From Zoogloeaceae bacterium (GTDB lineage Bacteria; Pseudomonadota; Gammaproteobacteria; Burkholderiales; Rhodocyclaceae): a DNA stretch of 6,423 nucleotides. The first letter of the stretch is position 1. Every line of letters starts with the position of its first letter. The stretch covers positions 1-6,423 of the forward strand of contig JAISPO010000008.1 in NCBI GenBank assembly GCA_031274855.1, written 5' to 3'. The notes beneath the pieces were generated by a model, which was not told where the DNA came from, did no database searches, and saw nothing but the letters and a program-made list of their open reading frames with translations. This document shows, piece by piece, positions 1 to 5,737 of the stretch. The position numbers and the translations under genes were made by a program.

Positions 1-17
1 TTGATGCTGTCAGACAT
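1..17 (-). CDS. 5' end of a leftward gene, truncated by the window edge
   Basis: Reading leftward from 17, an ATG opens a frame that begins Met-Ser-Asp-Ser-Ile and runs off the window. A perfect AGGAGG (27-22) lies four bases upstream, which is the main reason for calling a gene here. Five codons are too few to name a product. It is divergent from the H-NS gene, so the 346-bp gap between them must hold promoters for both. Confidence 0.6.
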
Positions 18-21
18 GTTT

Positions 22-27
22 CCTCCT
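22..27 (-). promoter_or_regulatory. Strong Shine-Dalgarno site for the left-edge gene
   Basis: The leftward strand reads AGGAGG, then AAAC, then ATG. It is a full match to the anti-Shine-Dalgarno sequence with slightly short spacing (4 nt) and fixes the start codon at 17. Confidence 0.65.
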
Positions 28-71
28 AGGGTTAATGATGATGATCCATCAGGCTGGTACATAGTATGCCA

Positions 72-82
72 CTGTCTGACAG
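72..82. repeat. Palindrome CTGTCTGACAG, possible operator
   Basis: This is a perfect 5-1-5 palindrome. Ten of its bases (73-82, TGTCTGACAG) recur in inverted orientation at 7-16, across the start codon of the left-edge gene, 56 bp away. It lies just upstream of the weak -10-like TACTAT (66-61) of that gene. Paired sites flanking a promoter are a usual arrangement for a repressor, but the copy at 7-16 is partly coding, so chance is possible. No known regulator's consensus was recognised. Confidence 0.3.
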
Positions 83-243
83 AATAATGGATAAACCCCG
101 AAAAAGGTTGACAGCCCGGCAACCGGATCGCCGGTGGCGGCGCATATTCAGAGGGCGCAAGAACTGCCGGTTCTGGCCGGCGCGGTGTATATCTTCCTGA
201 AAATTTGCATTTCGGCGTAAATAATATTGAATCTATAGGCTGC

Positions 244-272
244 TTTTCATCGTGATACTGATTGCTTATAAT
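244..272 (+). promoter_or_regulatory. Sigma70-type promoter of the H-NS-family gene
   Basis: A perfect -10 hexamer TATAAT (267-272) is preceded, at the ideal 17-bp spacing, by TTTTCA (244-249), which matches the -35 consensus TTGACA at four of six positions. The surrounding DNA is AT-rich. Transcription would start near 279, giving a leader of about 85 nt before the ATG at 364. Confidence 0.6.
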
Positions 273-363
273 TCAAAAGCCATCACCAATAGCTATTCAG
301 GTGAGAGAAACTGGCTCACACACATGAAGTAGCAAATCAACATTCACGAAGGGAATCAAACCC

Positions 364-678
364 ATGTCTACCTATGACGAAATTCAGGATCAGATCAAGA
401 AGCTTCAAGAACAAGCCAAAACAGTGCAGCAGGCAGAAGCCAATGCTGTCATCGCGGATGTCAAAGCCAAAATTGCCAAGTACGGCCTGACGGCTGCGCA
501 GTTGGGTTTTGGCGCTGTTACAAGGAAATGGAAATCCGCCAAGAAAGCCGCCAAGAGCAAAAGCGTGATGTATCGCAAGGGCGATTTGACCTGGTCCGGT
601 TCAAAGCGCGGCAGAAAGCCTCAATGGATACTCAGCGCCTTGGCTGCCGGTGAAAATATTGAAAAATACCGCGTCTAA
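364..678 (+). CDS. H-NS-family nucleoid-associated DNA-binding protein
   Basis: This 104-residue basic protein has the H-NS plan. Residues about 1-40 form a charged, heptad-like helix (many Lys, Gln, Ala) for oligomerisation, followed by a Lys/Ala-rich linker (about 54-67). The C-terminal DNA-binding domain begins near residue 68 and contains TWSG followed by KRGRKPQW (76-88). In the family the DNA-binding loop typically reads W-S/T-G-x-G-R-x-P, contacting the minor groove of AT-rich DNA through Arg. Here the loop carries about two extra residues (Ser-Lys) and ends as RGRKP, resembling an AT-hook. The chain ends with a short tail GENIEKYRV. The start is supported by AAGGGA (349-354), nine bases upstream, and by a good promoter. 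It is monocistronic, closed by a terminator one base after the stop. Expected role: nucleoid compaction and silencing of AT-rich or foreign genes. The family call is firm; the specific paralogue is not determinable. Confidence 0.88.
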   Translation: MSTYDEIQDQIKKLQEQAKTVQQAEANAVIADVKAKIAKYGLTAAQLGFGAVTRKWKSAKKAAKSKSVMYRKGDLTWSGSKRGRKPQWILSALAAGENIEKYRV

Positions 679-709
679 AAAATAGCACCCTTCGGGGTGC
701 TTTCTTTTT
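677..709. terminator. Bidirectional rho-independent terminator
   Basis: A perfect 7-bp stem, AGCACCC (684-690) and GGGTGCT (695-701), closes a TTCG tetraloop. Rightward it is followed by TTCTTTTT (702-709), terminating the H-NS transcript. On the leftward strand the same stem is followed by ATTTTTT (683-677), so it can also stop transcripts from the large leftward cluster. The leftward T-tract overlaps the H-NS stop codon. Confidence 0.85.
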
Positions 710-740
710 CACGGCATTTCAAACGATATCGTGAATTAGT

Positions 741-785
741 CCGGATTTTTCGGGCAGCTGAAACAACGCTGCCCGATCCGGTTTT
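741..785 (+). terminator. Long two-part hairpin with a 3' T-tract, probable second terminator
   Basis: The outer arms CCGGAT (741-746) and ATCCGG (776-781) and the inner arms CGGGCAGC (751-758) and GCTGCCCG (768-775) pair perfectly around a nine-base loop, with a TTTT bulge (747-750) on one side only. Rightward it is followed by TTTTCTCC, a modest T-tract. Leftward there is no T-tract after the stem, so for the leftward cluster it would be a stable 3'-end hairpin placed before the real terminator at 677-709. Confidence 0.55.
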
Positions 786-822
786 CTCCTCCTGTATATA
801 TTCAAGCGACTGCTACTTTAGG

Positions 823-951
823 TTAGAGCTTGAGAGTCAAGCCGATGTAGAGCGAACGCCCGGCGCCCGGCACGGCGATACCCCACGGGAGCGTCGCGTG
901 GTTGATCGACATGGTTCTTCCCTGAGCGACATACATACTGTCGGGCGGCGG
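823..951 (-). pseudogene. C-terminal remnant of a second TonB-dependent outer-membrane receptor
   Basis: Directly after the stop codon of the DsbD/TauE-like gene and in the same frame, 42 sense codons lead to a TAA (825-823). The peptide contains MYVAQGRT followed later by GIAVPGAGRSLYIGLTLKL. The pattern VPGxGRSxYxGLxxK at the very end is typical of the last two beta-strands of TonB-dependent receptors, here with a terminal Leu. It differs from the C-terminus of the intact receptor in this window (ending LLVTYRYDFR), so it is not a local duplicate of it. No start signal, signal peptide, plug or other barrel strands precede it. The simplest reading is that most of a receptor gene was lost by deletion that joined its tail to the end of the upstream gene. 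Recognition rests on pattern only. Confidence 0.6.
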
Positions 952-1623
952 TTAGATCAACGGGATGATGCGTCGCAAGCCAAGCAATATCAGTACCAGA
1001 CCGGCTGCGCGCATCAACCACGGGGCCAGCCAGTCCCGTTCTTTGCGTAGCGCCATACCCAAGCGGCCAGCCAGCGGCACGAGCAGCAGGATGGGCGTCA
1101 TGGCTGTGCCGATGCCAAAAACCAAGCCGAATCCGGCGCCGTGTAGCGGATCCCCTGCTTCAGCCGCCAGAGCGAGCAGCGAAGCAAGCGGCGTACAGGG
1201 CGTCAGCGCTAGCGCGGCTCCCATCAGGAAAGGGGGGGCCGCATCGCGGGGGCGTCCCCAGCGGATCGTTTGTACGGAAGGCGTTGATGGCGGGGAGCAG
1301 CCTGAAGAGCGCTTGCTCATCAACAACCACAGGCCAGCCAGTATGCTGGCGCTGCCGATTGCCAAGTTTCCCCAGAGGCTGCCCAGCGCATGCGCCAGAC
1401 CCAAGCCGGCCATCCCCGCAGTCAGGGCAAGCAGCGTGTAGGCCAGCACGCGACCGGCGAGAAAGCTCAGTGTATGTCGCAATGCCTCAGGATCGCCACC
1501 AGCTCGGCCCAGTGCCCATGTACCTATGAAAGGTAGACAGCTAACCGTACAGACCGTCATCCCCATCGAAGCGCCCAGCAGCCAGACCGTCCCCAGTCCA
1601 ACGCCAATCGTCGCTTCAGACAT
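952..1623 (-). CDS. DsbD/CcdA-like (TauE/SafE-type) six-helix membrane protein
   Basis: This 223-residue, very hydrophobic protein has about six membrane segments (roughly 8-33, 52-75, 82-103, 131-152, 161-187, 200-217) arranged as two similar halves joined by a polar loop (104-129). The first half has CTVSCLP (Cys25, Cys29) and the second LTPCTPL (Cys143). These resemble the paired membrane cysteines of DsbD's transmembrane domain (TPCVLP and SPCTTAPL in the E. coli protein), which pass thiol reducing power from cytoplasmic thioredoxin to the periplasm. The loop has another Cys109. Such proteins are often annotated as sulfite exporter TauE/SafE or cytochrome c biogenesis transmembrane proteins. 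There are no periplasmic thioredoxin domains, so a separate partner would be needed. The ATG at 1623 overlaps the preceding gene by 8 nt and has AAAGGGG upstream, so translation is probably coupled. Fold and location are firm; whether it moves electrons or a substrate is open. Confidence 0.75.
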   Translation of the reverse strand: MSEATIGVGLGTVWLLGASMGMTVCTVSCLPFIGTWALGRAGGDPEALRHTLSFLAGRVLAYTLLALTAGMAGLGLAHALGSLWGNLAIGSASILAGLWLLMSKRSSGCSPPSTPSVQTIRWGRPRDAAPPFLMGAALALTPCTPLASLLALAAEAGDPLHGAGFGLVFGIGTAMTPILLLVPLAGRLGMALRKERDWLAPWLMRAAGLVLILLGLRRIIPLI

Positions 1624-2659
1624 CGCTTTGCCCCTTTGTTACAGGCTTGATCGTGCCGTCTGGCAATTCGTTACGCGCACGTGCCTTGTAATACTCGCGG
1701 CTTGAACGGAACAAGGCCATGTTTGCCCACTGGATGCGGATTACCCCATCCTGCGGGCAATATTCGGCGCAGCGTCCGCACAAGGTGCAATCCTCGTTGT
1801 AGGCCTTCTTTCCTTCAGCCTGCGAAATTTCGGGAATGTCCATCGGGCAGGCAGTGGTACAAACGCGGCAACTGCCGCAACTGGCCCGTGATGGCTTGAC
1901 CAGACGGGCTGGCGACAGGCGCTGAAAGATTGCGTTGAAAGCAAGTAGCGGACAGATGCGACAGAAAGGCAGGCGCAACGCCAAGGCGCCGACGAGCACA
2001 AACCCAATCAGCCAGTTCGCCGCTGCTCCAAGCCCAAATGACCAGCCATCACCGAGGCTCAACGCCAGTTGGTCAGCGTTTCCGGTCAGTAGTGTCGTGG
2101 CAATGCGCGCTGGACAGACATCGCAATAGGGATTTCCCAAGGTGTGCGGCGTTACCCCCAGACCGGTCAGCAGGGGCAGCAGGAAAACCAGTCCAACCAG
2201 AATCAGCCATTTGACGGGGCGTACACGCGATACCGGTCCAAGATCACCCGGTTCGACACGGCGTACCCCGATGCCGAAGCGCCGTCCGATCCGTCCGGCC
2301 AGTTCCTGTAGCGTCCCAAGCGGGCAGACCCAGCCGCAAAAGGCTTTGCCGAGCACAAAAAAGAAGGCAAAAAAACTGCCCAGAATGAACAGCAATGGCA
2401 GCACCATCGAGAAGGTGACTTCACCTGCCCGCGCGATAGCCATGCCAATCTGGTGATGCAGGGTATGCTGGGCCCGGATCAGTACGCAATAACCGCCGTT
2501 CATCTGGTCGTAGGCGCAGGACAACGCAGGTAGCGCTCTCGATAGTTTGTCGGCCATGTAATTGCCGACGAATATGCTGCCGTAAACGCAGAGGAACAGC
2601 ATCAGCAACTGGACGATCAGGCGCAGGCGCCCAAGATTTGGGATCCAGGATTTCAACAT
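1616..2659 (-). CDS. NapH/NosR/CcoG-like membrane iron-sulfur protein (polyferredoxin)
   Basis: This 347-residue protein joins a membrane part and a soluble ferredoxin part. Predicted helices are about 13-34, 83-105, 150-168 and 212-229. Three Cys-Pro motifs follow membrane segments or loops: CGWVCP (108-113), CDVCP (179-183) and CRICP (233-237), as in the NapH/NosR/RdxA family. The C-terminal domain has two classic [4Fe-4S] sites, with ligands Cys261, 264, 267, 271 and Cys291, 294, 297, 301, each followed by Pro. Cys48 and Cys58 and His67-His68 lie in the first extracytoplasmic loop. It lacks the N-terminal FMN-binding domain of NosR. Family members carry electrons between the quinol pool or cytoplasm and periplasmic acceptors. 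The ATG at 2659 overlaps the upstream gene by 7 nt and is preceded by AAGGAG. Its placement beside a receptor rather than nap or nos genes suggests metal reduction or metal-centre assembly, by inference. Confidence 0.82.
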   Translation of the reverse strand: MLKSWIPNLGRLRLIVQLLMLFLCVYGSIFVGNYMADKLSRALPALSCAYDQMNGGYCVLIRAQHTLHHQIGMAIARAGEVTFSMVLPLLFILGSFFAFFFVLGKAFCGWVCPLGTLQELAGRIGRRFGIGVRRVEPGDLGPVSRVRPVKWLILVGLVFLLPLLTGLGVTPHTLGNPYCDVCPARIATTLLTGNADQLALSLGDGWSFGLGAAANWLIGFVLVGALALRLPFCRICPLLAFNAIFQRLSPARLVKPSRASCGSCRVCTTACPMDIPEISQAEGKKAYNEDCTLCGRCAEYCPQDGVIRIQWANMALFRSSREYYKARARNELPDGTIKPVTKGQSDV

Positions 2660-3513
2660 GATTGCTCCTTACTCGCGATACGCTTGCGTCGGCGAAGCAA
2701 GGGTAGCGCCGACAACATGCCAAACACGCCGAAGACGGCGCCCCAGCCAAGACTGTGTTTGCGATCGGCATCCTCGCCATAGCTGGCGTTGAAGGCGGTA
2801 ACGAAGTGCCGCCCATCGCTGAGATACTCGGTGCTGAGTACAAACCCTGCCCTGAGCCGAGCGCCATGACTGGAGTCGCCCGATTTACCGTCGAAATCTC
2901 GCGGGAACAGAACCGTTGCTACTCCTTGGGCATCCGTTACGAACGTACTACGCGAGCTGTTTTCTGTTTCCAGAAGCAGGCGTTGCCCGGACAGAGGTTG
3001 TCCCTTGTAACGCACGGCGAAGCGCCATTTTTCGCTTTCCCGATAGTTGGCATGTTCGCGCGGCAAGGGGGCGGGCACGATTTCGAGTTCGCTATGCTCC
3101 GTTTCAAGCAAGCGGCTTGGCGAAGGCCCGGAAAGCGAGGAGTACCACACCGTCGTGGCTATCCCGACATGCTGCTCTTTCTCGTCGCGAACCTGAACCC
3201 AGTGGTAATTTCCTGTTTCGGCATCGGCCACTTCGATCTTTGCGCGCCCGTCGACGAATTGAAATTCCCGCTGGCCGCCGGCAGGGCCGAAAACCGTAAC
3301 CGACGATGCCTCTGAGCCGCGCATCCGGAGCGTCGTCGAGGTACGGTCATCGCCGCGCTCAAGAAACAGCAGGGGTTGCGATGTCCAGCCGCCGCGCCCA
3401 CCGCCGCCACGCCCGCTGCCACGTTCACCGTCCGGGCGCTGATGTTCGTCATGCTGTGCCCACAACGAACCGGCGGCGCCAAGCAAGAGTGCGAAAATCA
3501 ATAGGAATCGCAT
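2653..3513 (-). CDS. Secreted, C-terminally anchored protein, DUF4198/NikM-like
   Basis: The 286-residue product begins with a clear signal peptide (1-19, cleavage likely after SLWA). The mature N-terminus starts QHDEH and continues as a Gly/Arg-rich stretch (30-42). A beta-rich body follows. Around 147-205, a segment with PLPREHANY, then FAVRYKGQPLSGQ and TDAQGVATVLFP resembles the Ig-like repeats of DUF4198/NikM proteins, found with nickel/cobalt and other metal uptake systems. A single membrane helix (about 255-273) followed by RRRKR anchors the domain to the periplasmic face of the inner membrane; the tail ends Ser-Cys. The ATG at 3513 has a perfect AGGAGG five bases upstream that overlaps the receptor's TAG stop, nine bases away. 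The likely role is an accessory or ligand-binding partner of the receptor. The resemblance is by eye, and the metal is unknown. Confidence 0.68.
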   Translation of the reverse strand: MRFLLIFALLLGAAGSLWAQHDEHQRPDGERGSGRGGGGRGGWTSQPLLFLERGDDRTSTTLRMRGSEASSVTVFGPAGGQREFQFVDGRAKIEVADAETGNYHWVQVRDEKEQHVGIATTVWYSSLSGPSPSRLLETEHSELEIVPAPLPREHANYRESEKWRFAVRYKGQPLSGQRLLLETENSSRSTFVTDAQGVATVLFPRDFDGKSGDSSHGARLRAGFVLSTEYLSDGRHFVTAFNASYGEDADRKHSLGWGAVFGVFGMLSALPLLRRRKRIASKEQSC

Positions 3514-3522
3514 GGCTGCCTC

Positions 3523-5643
3523 CTAGCGAAAATCATAGCGATATGTGACAAGCAGGGAACGTGGCGCTGCAACTGCATAGGTCACTTTTCCGGCGGTATC
3601 TTTCTTTGCTTCTATCGCATAGCGTTTATCAAACAGGTTATCGATGTTCATCGTTAATGAGTGCCCCTGCCACTGGTAACCCGCCGCAATATTGGTTACC
3701 CATGACCAGCCGTCGTAGCGTTCCGTGTTGGCATTGTCCATCCAGTAGCTGCCCCAAGTGTTGGTCGAGATCCGGGCGCGCCAGCCGTCCTGTTTCCAGC
3801 CGGCAAAAAGGCCGTATTGGCGGGAGGGAATAAACGGCAAGGTATTGCCGCTGCGATCCATATTGGTGGTTACCGCTCCGGACCGGACCGGTTCGGTGAA
3901 GTCTTTGTAGCGATAGTTGGCATAGCTGAAATATCCACCTGCTTCCCAGTTGTGATTAAACGCATAACGTGCTGAAAGCTCGAAGCCCTTTTTCTCGGTC
4001 TTGCCGGCATTCAGGTAGCTGGTCACGCCGCCATTGTTCTGCTGGATGATCTCTTTATCGACCGGGTTGAAGTAAACGCTGGCGTCGAACATCCAATGGC
4101 TTGCGCGTCCTTTCAGACCGATCTCGAAATTGGTGGAGACCGGCGCCTCAAGGTTGGGGTTATCGGAAAACTCATTGAACGAAGGAATTTGGCCGGCGCG
4201 CGCGACCATGCCGAACAGATTCAGCCCTTCGGCGATCCGGTAACTCACAGCCAATTTCGGCGCCGGCAGATAAAAGGTCTTTTGTGTCTGGATCAAACCT
4301 GCGCCAGCCTTGTAGCTTCCTGTTGCGTAATCGTATTTGCTGTATTGCATGGTGGTATCGTCAAAATCAACGATGTCGTACCGCACCCCCAAATCAATAA
4401 TCCAGCGCTCACTGGGACGCCATGATTCCTGAATGTAAACGCCGGTCAGCCGCGATGTTGCATCTTCGACTTGAGCCAGGTTTCCCTTGCGGTCGGATTT
4501 TGTGGCCAAGATTCGTCCGCCCGCCCCTTTTTCGACATCGGCGTACTCGTATTTCCGTGCATCGGGTGTCCGCTCCCGGCGCATGGTGACGCCGGCCACC
4601 ATCGTTCCCTGAGCGTGGCGCCAGTGTGCTTCAAGATCCATCCCAAGATTGGATACCCAGCTTTCAGATTCATTGATGGCGCCGGTTACGGGGTGGTAGT
4701 GATGCCAGCGGTTGTAGTAGAGGCGCGGTTTGAGGGTTATGTCACCGATTTCCTTTTCCAGACGGGTATTCATGGACCAGACCTTGGAGTAACGGCCGCT
4801 ATGCCTCCAGGGTTCCGAGCTTTCTTCCTGGCGTCCGGTCGACTTGAAAAGATCAAACAGGGTCTCGTCGATGACACCCGGCGACTGCATATTGGCCTCG
4901 GTATAGGAAACCTCGCTTTCCAGCAAACCGACATTTCCAAGGTCGATACCGTGTTTCAGCGAGGCTTGCGTGGTGTCGAATTCATTCCACGACCGCCAGT
5001 TGTTTTTCATTTCACGGCGGCTTACGGTCATGGCGAGGGCTTGCTGATCGCTGATCATGCCGCCATAGCGCAGATGGAAATTCCGTGCGCCATCGCTACC
5101 GGTCCCTACCTTGGCATTATTCGCAGTTTTGTCGAAAACCGATTTCGAGATAATTTGAATTACCCCTCCCGCGCTACCTGCCGCAAACAGGTTGCCCGGC
5201 CCTTTGGCGACTTCAATGCGTTCGATATCCTGAGTATCGACGAAATCGAGCCGTGTAAAACTGTCCGGATCGCTGAGCGGTACGCCGTCGCGCAGCAACA
5301 TGATTTCCCGGACGCCGTAGGCTGCTTTCAATCCTGCGCCACGAATGATCAGCCGCGCATCGGATCCGCCATTCTTGCTGTCGATCAGCACACCGGGCAT
5401 TTCCTGTAGCGCTTCTTTGACGTTGAACATTTTTTTGTCGACCAGGGTTTCCTTGCCGACGACGGAAATTGATTGCGGCACCTCGCCTGTCGAGCGAGAT
5501 TCACGAGTCGCTGTCACGGACACTTCATCCAGTTGCTTTACCGGCTCTTCGGCCATTGCGCCTGCTGCCCACAATAACCCGCAGGCACTGACTCCCCAAA
5601 GCCTGACGTAAATCCGGCCCGGAGCTCCGATGCTTTGTTTCAT
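3523..5643 (-). CDS. TonB-dependent outer-membrane receptor, probably for a metal or metal complex
   Basis: This 706-residue protein is a full-length receptor. It has a signal peptide (1-31, cleavage after AGAMA), a TonB box near DEVSVTA (39-45), and a plug domain (about 53-166) with hallmark segments LIIRGAG (98-104), LLRDGVPLSDPD (116-127), IERIEVAKGPG (140-150) and AAGSAGGVIQIISK (154-167). A 22-strand-type barrel fills the rest, with alternating aromatic strands and NIDNLFDKRY close to the end. It ends ...RYDFR, a terminal Arg where Phe is usual. A His-rich patch HHYH (314-317) in a barrel strand or loop could bind metal. It lies 94 bp after the TonB gene and 9 bp before the DUF4198-like gene. 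The start is supported by AAGGGGGAGG just upstream and by the signal peptide. The plug and context point to a metal or metal-chelate importer (iron, copper, nickel or cobalt complex, or cobalamin), and the sequence does not settle which. Confidence 0.9.
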   Translation of the reverse strand: MKQSIGAPGRIYVRLWGVSACGLLWAAGAMAEEPVKQLDEVSVTATRESRSTGEVPQSISVVGKETLVDKKMFNVKEALQEMPGVLIDSKNGGSDARLIIRGAGLKAAYGVREIMLLRDGVPLSDPDSFTRLDFVDTQDIERIEVAKGPGNLFAAGSAGGVIQIISKSVFDKTANNAKVGTGSDGARNFHLRYGGMISDQQALAMTVSRREMKNNWRSWNEFDTTQASLKHGIDLGNVGLLESEVSYTEANMQSPGVIDETLFDLFKSTGRQEESSEPWRHSGRYSKVWSMNTRLEKEIGDITLKPRLYYNRWHHYHPVTGAINESESWVSNLGMDLEAHWRHAQGTMVAGVTMRRERTPDARKYEYADVEKGAGGRILATKSDRKGNLAQVEDATSRLTGVYIQESWRPSERWIIDLGVRYDIVDFDDTTMQYSKYDYATGSYKAGAGLIQTQKTFYLPAPKLAVSYRIAEGLNLFGMVARAGQIPSFNEFSDNPNLEAPVSTNFEIGLKGRASHWMFDASVYFNPVDKEIIQQNNGGVTSYLNAGKTEKKGFELSARYAFNHNWEAGGYFSYANYRYKDFTEPVRSGAVTTNMDRSGNTLPFIPSRQYGLFAGWKQDGWRARISTNTWGSYWMDNANTERYDGWSWVTNIAAGYQWQGHSLTMNIDNLFDKRYAIEAKKDTAGKVTYAVAAPRSLLVTYRYDFR

Positions 5644-5737
5644 GCCTCCCCCTTAACGATACTCGGACAGATTTTTTTAGCGCCCATTCTAGGGATGACT
5701 CCCGCGCAGCCCCAGTGACACAACGTCGCAGAGAGAC
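5644..5737. other. Gap between the TonB and receptor genes
   Basis: This 94-bp gap is the only sizeable break in the leftward cluster, so an internal promoter is plausible. A leftward -10-like TAGAAT (5691-5686) is present, but the position 17 bp upstream (TGGGGC) is a poor -35. A small hairpin, GGGA-4-TCCC (5692-5703), touches it. An A-tract on the leftward strand (5678-5672) and the strong ribosome site follow. I see no recognisable Fur or Zur box, and the gap is too short for a cobalamin riboswitch. Confidence 0.35.

Larger units (their letters stand above)
18..363. other. Divergent intergenic region
   Basis: No convincing gene is seen in this 346-bp stretch. It carries the promoter of the H-NS gene (described separately). 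For the leftward gene the only -10-like hexamer I see is TACTAT (66-61), with no good -35 box, so that promoter is uncertain. Three short perfect inverted repeats occur: CTGTC-T-GACAG (72-82), ACCGG-ATCG-CCGGT (122-135) and AGAAC-TGCCG-GTTCT (160-174). The middle part (113-185) is clearly GC-rich, whereas 185-300 is AT-rich, as expected near a promoter. A weak GTGAG/CTCAC hairpin (301-319) falls in the H-NS leader. Confidence 0.5.

Noticed and set aside
108..113. Perfect TTGACA, possible -35 box on the rightward strand
   Set aside because: The DNA 16-18 bp downstream is GC-rich, with no -10-like hexamer. The promoter at 244-272 fits the H-NS gene better.
723..732. Palindrome ACGATATCGT, repeated at 6087-6096
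   Set aside because: The second copy is inside the TonB coding sequence, with no shared context. Two chance occurrences are the simpler explanation.
818..1021. Leftward 67-codon frame overlapping the end of the DsbD-like gene
   Set aside because: It is out of frame with both the membrane protein and the receptor-like tail, and its peptide is not recognisable. The neighbouring frame gives the receptor C-terminus.
965..1441. Rightward open frame opposite the DsbD/TauE-like gene
   Set aside because: Its translation is low-complexity (Ser, Pro, Ala, Arg) and mirrors the GC-rich codons of the membrane protein on the other strand.
2755..3315. Rightward open frame opposite the DUF4198-like gene
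   Set aside because: There is no signal, motif or start context, and the opposite strand encodes a secreted protein with signal peptide, anchor and strong ribosome site.
4471..5409. Long rightward open frame (312 codons) opposite the receptor gene
   Set aside because: It lies fully antisense within the receptor, shows no family motif or convincing ribosome site, and the receptor reading is unmistakable.
5644..5737. Cobalamin riboswitch or Fur box ahead of the receptor
   Set aside because: Only 94 bp are available, too short for the riboswitch. CACTG-like bases are present, but without the other conserved blocks; no Fur-like palindrome is seen.
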